Notes under the pieces: generated by a model
Databases searched by the model: none
What the model was told of the DNA's origin: nothing
What the model saw: only the letters and a program-made list of their open reading frames with translations
Part shown: in pieces, positions 1-7,596 of the stretch
How positions within the stretch are numbered: position 1 is the stretch's first letter
How the letters are laid out: the number at the start of each line of letters is the position of its first letter
Program-made: the position numbers and the translations under genes
Source of the DNA: a virus
Strand: one strand, 5' to 3'
DNA length: 28,702 nt
IMG/VR virus record: IMGVR_UViG_3300034104_001348
Coordinates: 1 to 28,702 of that record

Positions 1-186
1 GAGTTGACGGTAACATTTGAGCAGGTCTGCGATTGGGTTGATGTGATGGAAGATAAGGAGAAAGTAATTGCAGAAGTGAGCAAGGTTCTGGCTGATACAC
101 AAATCTGGCAAGACCTGGTGAAAAAAGGAACCGAAGAGATTGAGGAGAAAAAAAAAGCCATAGAGAACGAGCTTACGACAATTTAA
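1..186 (+). CDS. Tail assembly chaperone, C-terminal part (gpG-like), begins at 28529
   Basis: This is the continuation of the gene that starts at 28529. The frame is open from base 1, reading EL then TVTFEQVCDWVDVMEDKEK, and ends at TAA 184-186. The TTG at base 4 is not a credible start, because the frame joins perfectly to the one at the other end of the window. The C-terminal third is rich in Glu and Lys and probably helical. It contains the run of nine A at 148-156, where a fraction of ribosomes would slip to -1 and make the longer gpGT-like product. The short product is by analogy the abundant form that binds the tape measure; the long one recruits the tube protein. Confidence 0.8.
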   Translation, partial: ELTVTFEQVCDWVDVMEDKEKVIAEVSKVLADTQIWQDLVKKGTEEIEEKKKAIENELTTI

Positions 187-473
187 AGTTTGCCCTTGGC
201 AAACTTGGTTGGTCGGTGTACCAATATTATACGGCCCTACCGATGGAGTTTTATGCTGCGAGTGAGGGGTATTATGAGAAGCAAAGAGAATCGGTTATGG
301 TGGTTCGCTTTGCTTCTTATCGTATAGCGGAAAGCTTTGCAGGTACAAAAGCATTGAAGAGCATTGGAAACTTTTGGCCGATGGGTGAAGATAACGGTGA
401 AACGAAGAAAATAGAAATGACCAAAGAAAGATATGAGGCGATATTAAAAAGACATAATTTAAAAGTAAAGTAA
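144..473 (+). CDS. Tail assembly chaperone, frameshift extension (gpT-like)
   Basis: This frame opens immediately after a TGA at 141-143 and runs to TAA at 471-473. A GTG at 216 could be called a start, but the protein upstream of it (AYDNLKFALGKLGWSVYQYY) is clearly coding-like and continuous with the downstream part, so translation most likely enters from the chaperone frame by -1 slippage at 148-156. The fused product would be about 212 residues. The aromatic stretch with LPMEFYAASEGYYEK resembles the T domain of other gpGT proteins, which contacts tail tube subunits. The tape measure ATG follows the stop by one base. Confidence is high that this is not an independent gene; the T-domain function is inferred from the family. 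Confidence 0.8.
   Translation, partial: GEKKSHRERAYDNLKFALGKLGWSVYQYYTALPMEFYAASEGYYEKQRESVMVVRFASYRIAESFAGTKALKSIGNFWPMGEDNGETKKIEMTKERYEAILKRHNLKVK
148..157 (+). other. Programmed -1 ribosomal frameshift site
   Basis: Nine consecutive A lie in register as AAA AAA AAA followed by GCC, giving a canonical A_AAA_AAA slippery heptamer at 150-156 in the chaperone zero frame. A -1 shift moves ribosomes into the frame that opens at 144 and closes at 473. An AGGAG motif lies just 5' (143-147), probably too close to act like the stimulatory Shine-Dalgarno of dnaX. A perfect hairpin lies 29 bases 3'. Confidence 0.82.
186..206 (+). other. Perfect 9-bp hairpin downstream of frameshift site
   Basis: AAGTTTGCC (186-194) and GGCAAACTT (198-206) are exact inverted repeats with a CTT loop, starting at the last base of the zero-frame stop codon. 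There is no T tract, so it is not a terminator. It sits within the gpT-like coding frame. It may be an RNA structure affecting frameshifting or translation, although its distance from the slippery heptamer is larger than the usual 5-9 bases. Confidence 0.55.
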
Positions 474-474
474 G

Positions 475-2229
475 ATGGCTGAAGAGATTAAGATAATTAT
501 AACGGCTGATGGTGTTGACCAAGTTTCTAAAGGACTTAATGCCACATCGGACGCTTTAAAGAAAACAGCCACAGAAGCTTCAAAGACAGGGCAAGCGCTT
601 AATAGTACATTAAAGCCAGGAGCAGCCCAAGCAGGTCAATCGCTTAATAACTTATCAAGGATTGCGCAGGATGCGCCATTCGGCTTTATTGGTATTCAAA
701 ACAACATCAACCCATTAATCGAAAGCTTTGGTAGATTAAAAGCTGAGACAGGATCAACAGGTGGCGCATTAAAAGCTTTAGTTCAGGGGCTTGCTGGTCC
801 TGCTGGTCTTGGTCTTGCGGTTGGTGTTGGAACAGCGTTACTTACTGCTTTTGGTGACGAGTTATTTAAGTCAAGTAAAGAAGCAGATGTACTTGACCAA
901 AGTTTGGTGCAATTAGGCAAAGATATTACTGCTGCAAATGATGACTTTAAAGCTTTCTCTAAAGATTTAGACAATGCGCAAAAGACAAATGCTTTCAACA
1001 TCACAGCTAGATTTGGTAGTGAGTTTGAGGGGCAATTTTTGCAAGCTCAAGCAAACTTTGTAACTACATCGGAGAAGCTTGTAAAAGTTCAGGAAGATAT
1101 AAACAAAGCAAGACAAGCTTATAATGAAATCTCGGACAAGACACCTAACAATGCAACTGAGGAACAAATAAAACTTCAGGACGATGCAAGAAAAGGGTTG
1201 TTTGATTTATTAGAGCAAGAGAAAGAATTGATTGCTCAACGTGAGCAAATTGCGGCGCAAAATAGGTCATTAAGAGCGGAGGAAGACAGGAGATTAGCTG
1301 CTGAGAAAAAAGCCGCTGCAGAGCGCTTAAAAAATGTTGAGACAATAGATAGCTTAATTGCTAAACTTAACAAAAGTATTGCAGACCAAGACATTTTAGC
1401 AAATATACTCGGCACACCAAGGATTGAGACAATACAAAAAGATTTTAAACTTGTTGAGGGTGCAATTACTAAGCTAGTTGAGAAGTTTAACTTGACAACT
1501 GCTGATGCAAGATTGCTTAAACTACAAATAAAGGTAGAAAATCTTGAATCAATACTTAAGCCAGCGGAATTAATAAAAGTTACTCAAAAAACAAGTAAAG
1601 AGTTACAAACCGCTTTAAGCACTGAGTTAAAAGATATAAAAGTTTTGCCAAATGTATCTGTAGAGGGTGGCATAAAAAATATAAAAAATCTTGAAGAATT
1701 TACTAAAGAATTAGAAGGGTTTTTAGAAAATGCTGCAATAGATATAGCAACAAGCTTTGGCGAAACTTTAGCAGGGGTAATATCTGGGACTGCTAGTTTT
1801 GGAGATTTTTTTGCTGGTTTAATGGAAACTTTAGGTAAGGGTGTTGAACAATTAGGAAAAGATTTAATAAAAATTGGTGCCCTTGGAATTATTGCACAAT
1901 TGGCTCTTGATCAAATATACATAAACCCTTATGCTGCAATTGCTGCGGGTGTTGCTTTAGTTGCTCTAGGTAATTTAATAAGCCAGACAACATCAAAGAA
2001 TAGATTTGCGGTTGGTACTCGTAACGCTCCGGGCGGTTTGGCGTTAGTGGGTGAAAGAGGACCGGAGCTTGTAAGTTTGCCGGGCGGTTCGCAAGTTATT
2101 CCGGCGGCGCAAACATCACAAATGATGGGCGGCATGAGTGGAGCTGTTGAGGTGTTTGGAGTTTTACGTGGTCAAGACATTTACTTCTCTAACAAAAAAT
2201 ACGGTCAAACATATGGCCGAACAACATAA
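475..2229 (+). CDS. Tail tape measure protein
   Basis: A 584-residue protein that spans the tail lumen, sets tail length and helps DNA delivery. It sits directly after the frameshifted chaperone pair, the standard position. Visible features: a Gly/Ala-rich hydrophobic patch near residues 104-125 (GPAGLGLAVGVGTALL), a long Lys/Glu/Gln-rich helical region about 190-290 with coiled-coil character (EEDRRLAAEKKAAAERLKN), hydrophobic segments about 430-510, and the C-terminal VGERGPELVSLPGG element common at the end of tape measure proteins. It is short for the family. At about 1.5 Angstrom per residue a fully helical protein would give a tail near 85-90 nm, an inference only. No peptidase or lysozyme domain is evident. 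Confidence 0.88.
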   Translation: MAEEIKIIITADGVDQVSKGLNATSDALKKTATEASKTGQALNSTLKPGAAQAGQSLNNLSRIAQDAPFGFIGIQNNINPLIESFGRLKAETGSTGGALKALVQGLAGPAGLGLAVGVGTALLTAFGDELFKSSKEADVLDQSLVQLGKDITAANDDFKAFSKDLDNAQKTNAFNITARFGSEFEGQFLQAQANFVTTSEKLVKVQEDINKARQAYNEISDKTPNNATEEQIKLQDDARKGLFDLLEQEKELIAQREQIAAQNRSLRAEEDRRLAAEKKAAAERLKNVETIDSLIAKLNKSIADQDILANILGTPRIETIQKDFKLVEGAITKLVEKFNLTTADARLLKLQIKVENLESILKPAELIKVTQKTSKELQTALSTELKDIKVLPNVSVEGGIKNIKNLEEFTKELEGFLENAAIDIATSFGETLAGVISGTASFGDFFAGLMETLGKGVEQLGKDLIKIGALGIIAQLALDQIYINPYAAIAAGVALVALGNLISQTTSKNRFAVGTRNAPGGLALVGERGPELVSLPGGSQVIPAAQTSQMMGGMSGAVEVFGVLRGQDIYFSNKKYGQTYGRTT

Positions 2230-2232
2230 CAC

Positions 2233-4506
2233 ATGGCATACGGACTAAGATACACAGCGGACTTTGATTCACTTTCAAGCGGACCGCTTGACTTTACGGT
2301 ACAAATTTATGAAGATGGGTATGTAGGCGCATCACAAACAATCACATTAGGCCCTAATCCTGCGATTCAAGAATGGCAAGATGATGAGCCAAAGAAAGCA
2401 ATCAAAGGGTGCACAATGACCTTAGAAATCATTAATGATGGCACTATTAAGCTTGATGACTTTTATTCCGAAAATGACAATCAATTTAGAGTAGAGTTGA
2501 TATGGAATGCAACAGGTGAGACGCTTTTTGTTGGTTATGTGTTGCAAGATGACTGCTCGGAAATTATGGTTGATTATGCTCACATCATTAAAATTGTTGC
2601 TACTGATAATCTTGGATTGATTAAAGATGTTACACTTGATCAAGCTTCTGTTTTATATGGTGTACCAACAACATACACAATTTCTAATTTTAATGCTGTT
2701 AACAATCAATTTTTGACTGATAATGGTGCTGTATCTTCCATACAAGCAGGAGATAAAATTACTATAACAAATGTTGGTGCTGGGTATGATGGTGTTTATT
2801 ATTGTTTAGATATAGAGTATGATAATTTTTTAAATGTTTATAGGGTAACTTTAAATAATACATTTGCTACAGGTTTAAATTTGACAGGCGATTGGACTTG
2901 GAATAACCCAGTTGATCTTACTGGTTATGTAAATTTATTATCATTAATAACATTATGTATAAAAGCTACAAATATTGAATTGTCTGTCCGTGTTTTATCC
3001 GATATAATACCAATTGGTGGTACTACGCAAAGATGGCTTGATGATACATATATAAAAGGAAGCACATTTTTTAATAATAATGTTTATGATGATTGTTATG
3101 TAGTGTTAGAAAAAATATTGAGTCGCTTTTATGCAACATGTTTTCAATCTAAGGGGTTTTGGTATATTTTAAGATGGAATGAGCTTTATAAAATTGAAGC
3201 AACAAGCTTTTTAATGATTGGGTATGTTTATAATAGTGATTTTGTTTATCAGGTAGATTACACTGAAGATCCAAGAATTGACTTTGATTTTAGTGTTGGT
3301 AAGCCAGTAGAATCAGGGATAATAAAAAGTATTGAAAGACCTTTTATATTTTGCAGGGATAGTTTTAATTATGTTATTGACCAAAATTTAATTTTTAATG
3401 AAGATTTGCAAATAGTTGGCAATTTAGTTAATAATTATACAAGTGGCGGCAATACTATTTTTGAATATGAGGTTCCTTGGTGGCAAGTTAATCAAACTTA
3501 TCCCGTTCCTAATCCTACTAGATATATAAGAGTTGTCTATAATTCCGATGGGGAAGAAATCGATAGATTTTTAGTAATTCTAGGAGCTGGTTTTTCTGCT
3601 TTTGGTGCTTTGCAAAGTCAAGATATTTTTGTCAGCCAAGACGATGTTTTAAACTATTCTTACGATGTAAGGACAGATATTTCAATACCTGGACCAAATG
3701 ATAGGTTAAAATGTTTATTTGAATTAACAAATGGCACAACTACTTATTATCTTGATAATAATGGAAATTGGCAAACTACTTTTTCAGTGTTTACAGGTGG
3801 GTTAAGGTTGTCTATTGTAGCTGGTGATAATTGCAATAATTGGCATACATTTTCAGTAGAAGCAAAGGGCTTCCCTATTGATGGAGTTTGTAGAGTTTAT
3901 TTAGGTACACCATTGCCATCACCGGCTTATGTTAATGAAACTTTATACAAAAACTTTAAATTTCGTTTAACTAATAACATAGCGAGAAATGCTGATATAA
4001 ATGGGCAAAGTCACACATTTTCTCAATTTACTGAAATTAAGAATTTTCAAAAGAGAGATATAAGCTTAGATAATTCGCCTAGAAGTTCTATTAAGGGCAC
4101 TTTATATTTAAGCACTTACACTGGCTTAATAAGGAATAGATGCACCAATTGGAAGTATAAAAACCAAACAGAAACATTCGGGAATTTAGGGCAACTTATG
4201 ACTATTGAGGAGCTTTATTCAAGATATATCCCAAGATATAAATATCAAATGAATACTAGATTTATAAATGATGCATCATTAATGATGTCTAATTTTATAG
4301 CTTTTTGGAGTACAAATGCAGCTTTTAATAATACCAATTTAATGGTGCCTGGTTCAGTGTCAATAGATTATAAGAATAATGTGGCTGAGTTCAGCTTTTA
4401 TGAGATAGCTTATAACATAGCTACTACTTATGATTCATGGCAAATGTTTGTTGACTTTTATACCGAAAGATTATACGAATTTAAGTATCTTTACGAAAAT
4501 AGATAA
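2233..4506 (+). CDS. Tail-tip / baseplate-hub-like structural protein
   Basis: A 757-residue protein beginning 3 bases after the tape measure stop. Its place between the tape measure and the fibre gene is where distal tail and hub (tail-associated) proteins are encoded. The N-terminal 150 residues look beta-rich, with a pattern (TVQIYEDGYVG, ETLFVGYVLQDD) compatible with the beta-barrel start of hub or distal-tail proteins. The rest is rich in Asn, Tyr, Phe and Thr, typical of surface-exposed beta structure. No catalytic motif is recognisable. Base composition becomes noticeably AT-richer from about 2650 to 4450, with AT-ending codons, compared with the capsid gene. The specific family is not identified from sequence; the role is inferred mainly from position. 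Confidence 0.6.
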   Translation: MAYGLRYTADFDSLSSGPLDFTVQIYEDGYVGASQTITLGPNPAIQEWQDDEPKKAIKGCTMTLEIINDGTIKLDDFYSENDNQFRVELIWNATGETLFVGYVLQDDCSEIMVDYAHIIKIVATDNLGLIKDVTLDQASVLYGVPTTYTISNFNAVNNQFLTDNGAVSSIQAGDKITITNVGAGYDGVYYCLDIEYDNFLNVYRVTLNNTFATGLNLTGDWTWNNPVDLTGYVNLLSLITLCIKATNIELSVRVLSDIIPIGGTTQRWLDDTYIKGSTFFNNNVYDDCYVVLEKILSRFYATCFQSKGFWYILRWNELYKIEATSFLMIGYVYNSDFVYQVDYTEDPRIDFDFSVGKPVESGIIKSIERPFIFCRDSFNYVIDQNLIFNEDLQIVGNLVNNYTSGGNTIFEYEVPWWQVNQTYPVPNPTRYIRVVYNSDGEEIDRFLVILGAGFSAFGALQSQDIFVSQDDVLNYSYDVRTDISIPGPNDRLKCLFELTNGTTTYYLDNNGNWQTTFSVFTGGLRLSIVAGDNCNNWHTFSVEAKGFPIDGVCRVYLGTPLPSPAYVNETLYKNFKFRLTNNIARNADINGQSHTFSQFTEIKNFQKRDISLDNSPRSSIKGTLYLSTYTGLIRNRCTNWKYKNQTETFGNLGQLMTIEELYSRYIPRYKYQMNTRFINDASLMMSNFIAFWSTNAAFNNTNLMVPGSVSIDYKNNVAEFSFYEIAYNIATTYDSWQMFVDFYTERLYEFKYLYENR

Positions 4507-4508
4507 TA

Positions 4509-4949
4509 GTGGGAAAAGTAAACGGAAAAGATGTTTTGATAACGATTAACAATAGCTTGGGTGATCCAACACCTATTGGGTGCGCTCGTTCTATTGTATT
4601 CGATATTCAAAGAGATATGATTGAGACATCGGGACCAGGCAACGGTAACTACCGCACTTATATCCCTGCTGCAATCACTTTCACAGGATCATTGGAGGGG
4701 TTGGTATTTTTGGCTTTGGCTGATACAGGAAAAATAAACATGGGAGCAATGTACTCGTACATTCAAAATGGCACTTTGCTCACTTTGAAATATTACGAGG
4801 AAGATGTTGAGGGGTTGCAATATTTACAAAAGGAATGTCAAGTGTATATCAACAGCATAAATGAGACAGCGAGCTTTGATAACATGACAACATTCACGGC
4901 TAACTTTACCGGGGTTGGTGAACCATTAATAACTTATGGAGATGTATAA
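4509..4949 (+). CDS. Small tail-tube-like structural protein
   Basis: A 146-residue protein starting at GTG 4509, 2 bases after the preceding stop; no in-frame ATG offers a better start. It reads like a compact beta-sandwich of the tail tube/HK97-type fold: an N-terminal strand set (VNGKDVLITINNS), a basic/aromatic stretch with RDMIETSGPGNGNYRTYIPA, a GSLEGLVFLA segment, and a C-terminal TTFTANFTGVGEPL strand. This resembles tube proteins encoded before the chaperones, yet it lies downstream of the tape measure. It overlaps the fibre gene start by 14 bases, so expression is probably coupled. It could be a tail-terminator-like or tip-ring protein; a purely hypothetical structural protein is the alternative. 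Confidence 0.45.
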   Translation: MGKVNGKDVLITINNSLGDPTPIGCARSIVFDIQRDMIETSGPGNGNYRTYIPAAITFTGSLEGLVFLALADTGKINMGAMYSYIQNGTLLTLKYYEEDVEGLQYLQKECQVYINSINETASFDNMTTFTANFTGVGEPLITYGDV

Positions 4950-6924
4950 AAAAATCATATTTGCGATTCTACTTTGTTTTGCTGGTAAGGCATATGCTCA
5001 ACCAAGCCAATACACACCAATGACTGCAAATGGCTATCAAATGAAGCGTGTAAAAGTTGATTCAACTTTGCACATTCCAAGCTTTTGCGGTGTGCCAACA
5101 CTTAGCGGCTCAACATCAATAATGGGAGCTATTGCCTTTGATACTTGTAACAATATACTTTATAAATATAACCATGCAGATGGTTGGACCGAAGTTGGTG
5201 GCGGTGAAACCATAGATACAACTTCTTTAAGCAATCGCATAAACGGCAAAATTGACTCATTAAAAAAAAGCAATGATTCTGTGTTTGCTTATAAGAATGG
5301 AACTGCATATTTTCAATTTAAAGATAGCAGCGGCGGTGGCGGTTCTACATCAACACTTTTAGCTTTACCATTTACAACAGATCACATAAGTGCAAATAAT
5401 AATCAATATGTAGTAGGTGATGTAGTTTGGTATCTTGGCAATGTTTATAGATGTTTAGCTAATAATGATGCTATACTTCCAACAAGCACAATTTATTGGT
5501 CTAATCTTGGATCAGGTTATCCATTGGTGCAACAACCTGCAGATTGGAGCTCAACAAGTGGAAACAATCAAATACTTAATAAACCGACTATATTAACACC
5601 AAGCGACACAGTAAGCTTGAGCAATAGAATTAACGATAAGATTGATTCATTAGAAAGAAGAGCTGATTCTATCTACGCATTTAAAAACGGACAATGGAAT
5701 TTCCAATATAAAACATTAAGTACAAACACTGGCGGGGGAGCTTCCGTTAATTATTATTTGAATGGTAGTATATCACAAGGAACTTTCGGAGGCAATACAT
5801 ATTATCAATTAAGCAAAACACCAATCGCAGGAGCGGGGACAAACTTCACTAGAACCAATGCTCAGGGCAATGGTTATATTGCGTCTTTTATTACTGATGC
5901 TGGTGATCCTAACTTATTAAACATTCCGGGCGGTAATTGGAACTTAGAGTTCTATTTTAACTCTTCAAGTTCAGGCGGCAGTCCTTCTTTTTATGCTGAG
6001 ATTTATAAGGTAAGTGCTACAAATGTCTTTACACTTATTGCAAGTGGTTCTACAAATGCGGAAGGAATAACAAACGGTACTGTCGTTGATCAATATTATA
6101 CCTCAGTTCCTATGCCTCAAACAACACTTGTCGCAACTGATAGAATAGCGCTAAGAATCTTTGTAACTACAGGCGGAAGAAATATAACACTTCACACCGA
6201 AGACAATAACTTATCCGAAGTGTTAACTACTTTTTCAACAGGGTTAAATGCTTTGAATGGCTTAACTACTCAAGTGCAATACTTTCAAACAGGTGCAAGT
6301 GGAACGGATTTCAACATAAGCAGTGCAAGTGATATGCACACCTTTAACATTCCTAATGCTTCAACCGTTGGAGTGACAAGAGGATTAGTAAGTAATGCTG
6401 AATTGACTGCGAAATTAAACGCATCGGATACAACAATATTCCAGCGCAAGCAATTGCCAGCGTACTCAATTGCAGGGAACAACACAAACGCTGCTGCAAA
6501 TGCTACGGCTGTTTATTATAAAGATACTGCTGGCACATATACAGGCACAATAACTTTCACAGCAACTACAGCGCCATCGGGAACAACTAACCATTCTTAC
6601 AGATGGACTAGAATTGGCAATTTAGTTACACTTAACATCACTTTAGTGTATTCTGTTGCTGGTGGTACAGTTTCGCAAGTTATTTTAACGATTCCTAGCG
6701 ATGCTCCAACACCTGCAAAGCCAGCAGGACTAACAGCAGCAAGTAACACTATTTATCCTGTGCTTTATCAATATAGCGGCAACATATCTTCACAACCCGG
6801 TAACGCAGCGCAAAGGGCAATAATGAGAACCAATGCAGCAAATAACGGCTCGGAGATTGTGTCACTTAATACAGGAACAACAATAACCGTATTTTATTAC
6901 ACCGTACAATACACAGCTCAATGA
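4936..6924 (+). CDS. Tail-fibre-like protein with N-terminal signal peptide
   Basis: A 662-residue protein; ATG at 4936 or 4942 both precede a textbook Sec signal: MYKK, a hydrophobic core IIFAILLCFAG, then KAYA before Gln (likely cleavage AYA/Q, position about 22). Two copies of a 25-residue helical module (LSNRINGKIDSLKK at about 98 and LSNRINDKIDSLER at about 228) each lead into a Gly-rich linker, suggesting trimeric stalk units. Between them lies a CBM5/12-like stretch (YVVGDVVWYLGNVYRCL), followed by a DWSSTSGNNQILNKPTI motif typical of phage fibres. The C-terminal 250 residues are Thr/Ala/Gly-rich beta structure. It is likely an adhesin or receptor-binding fibre. The signal peptide is the odd part: virion proteins normally assemble in the cytoplasm. 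Confidence 0.7.
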   Translation: MEMYKKIIFAILLCFAGKAYAQPSQYTPMTANGYQMKRVKVDSTLHIPSFCGVPTLSGSTSIMGAIAFDTCNNILYKYNHADGWTEVGGGETIDTTSLSNRINGKIDSLKKSNDSVFAYKNGTAYFQFKDSSGGGGSTSTLLALPFTTDHISANNNQYVVGDVVWYLGNVYRCLANNDAILPTSTIYWSNLGSGYPLVQQPADWSSTSGNNQILNKPTILTPSDTVSLSNRINDKIDSLERRADSIYAFKNGQWNFQYKTLSTNTGGGASVNYYLNGSISQGTFGGNTYYQLSKTPIAGAGTNFTRTNAQGNGYIASFITDAGDPNLLNIPGGNWNLEFYFNSSSSGGSPSFYAEIYKVSATNVFTLIASGSTNAEGITNGTVVDQYYTSVPMPQTTLVATDRIALRIFVTTGGRNITLHTEDNNLSEVLTTFSTGLNALNGLTTQVQYFQTGASGTDFNISSASDMHTFNIPNASTVGVTRGLVSNAELTAKLNASDTTIFQRKQLPAYSIAGNNTNAAANATAVYYKDTAGTYTGTITFTATTAPSGTTNHSYRWTRIGNLVTLNITLVYSVAGGTVSQVILTIPSDAPTPAKPAGLTAASNTIYPVLYQYSGNISSQPGNAAQRAIMRTNAANNGSEIVSLNTGTTITVFYYTVQYTAQ

Positions 6925-7115
6925 TCCACATAAGACAAAAGCTTGACATTACAAACAGAACAGGTGAGCAGATTGCTTACTCAGTTGTTGATACAACAGA
7001 ATGGACCGCACCTTTATCGCAGCATCCATCTATTGTAGAGCATCCTGAATTGTTTGAGATTGTCGATGAAGATATACCAGCGCACGCACAAATATTAATC
7101 TACTCATCTAATTAA
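6921..7115 (+). CDS. Small hypothetical protein next to fibre gene
   Basis: A 64-residue protein whose ATG overlaps the fibre stop (ATGA), indicating translational coupling. It is mixed, slightly acidic and has no membrane segment or signal. The phrase HPSIVEHPELFEIVDEDIP suggests a small folded domain like those found after fibre genes (fibre assembly helper or a tail accessory subunit). I do not recognise the family. The tight linkage to the fibre supports a role in fibre attachment or folding, an inference from position only. Confidence 0.6.
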   Translation: MIHIRQKLDITNRTGEQIAYSVVDTTEWTAPLSQHPSIVEHPELFEIVDEDIPAHAQILIYSSN

Positions 7116-7124
7116 TAATACCCC

Positions 7125-7334
7125 ATGACAACGGCCATGATGACTAACTTTTTAATAACTATAGTAATAGCTTTGATAGGTTATGTATCAAATCAGTTTA
7201 TAAAGAGATTAGATAGGTTTGAGCGCATTGTGCAAGGTATATTGATGTCCGATGTAGCGGTAAATAAAGATTTGGAGCAGCTAAAGTCCGATGTAAAGGA
7301 CCATGAGAATCGTATTACTCAACTCGAAAAATAA
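7125..7334 (+). CDS. Small membrane protein with coiled-coil tail (holin-associated candidate)
   Basis: A 69-residue protein: one N-terminal membrane helix (residues about 8-24, FLITIVIALIGYVSNQF) followed by a charged amphipathic region (RLDRFERIVQG) and a C-terminal heptad-like coiled coil (LEQLKSDVKDHENRITQLEK). This architecture matches small phage lysis accessories of the XhlA/hemolysin type and some holins with soluble C-termini. It sits just before a second small membrane protein and upstream of the endolysin, which supports a lysis role. It starts 9 bases after the previous stop. The function is inferred from topology and location. Confidence 0.55.
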   Translation: MTTAMMTNFLITIVIALIGYVSNQFIKRLDRFERIVQGILMSDVAVNKDLEQLKSDVKDHENRITQLEK

Positions 7335-7339
7335 AAAAC

Positions 7340-7561
7340 ATGAATTCACCTTTTTTTAACTTGAACATCACAGACCTAGCAAAGGGTTTAATTGTAAGTG
7401 TATTAACAAGCGCACTTACCATCATTTATGACACTGTAAGCTTGGGCTCATTAGTGTTTGACTGGAAGCATATTGCAACCGTGTCGCTTACTTCGGCTGT
7501 TGCTTACTTATTGAAGAATTTTTTGACCAATTCTTCTGGCGACTTTCTTAAGAAAAATTAA
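7340..7561 (+). CDS. Putative holin
   Basis: A 73-residue protein with two hydrophobic segments, about residues 11-32 (LAKGLIVSVLTSALTIIY) and 45-62 (IATVSLTSAVAYLLKNFL), separated by a short turn and ending in a Lys-rich tail. Size, two-helix topology and location 5 bases after another small membrane gene and about 1.8 kb before the endolysin fit a holin that forms inner-membrane lesions at lysis. No family signature is decisive. A hairpin follows its stop. Confidence 0.6.
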   Translation: MNSPFFNLNITDLAKGLIVSVLTSALTIIYDTVSLGSLVFDWKHIATVSLTSAVAYLLKNFLTNSSGDFLKKN

Positions 7562-7565
7562 TCAC

Positions 7566-7583
7566 AGGAGGGGCAACCCTCCT
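7566..7583 (+). terminator. Hairpin with GNRA-type loop (weak terminator or RNA element)
   Basis: AGGAGGG (7566-7572) pairs perfectly with CCCTCCT (7577-7583) across a GCAA loop. The 3' side reads TTATAGTTTTTATATG, so a terminator with an interrupted T tract is possible. The stem hides an AGGAGG sequence. It lies 13 bases before the metallophosphoesterase ATG, so it could equally modulate that gene. A similar purine/pyrimidine hairpin occurs at 12716-12738. Confidence 0.45.
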
Positions 7584-7596
7584 TTATAGTTTTTAT

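Noticed and set aside
216-473. Independent gene starting at GTG 216
   Set aside because: Coding-like protein sequence continues upstream to 144 and joins the chaperone frame at a slippery A run; a frameshift product explains it better.
295-522. Minus-strand ORFs opposite many genes
   Set aside because: They are antisense shadows of clear + strand genes, with no family resemblance, no spacing logic and odd composition.
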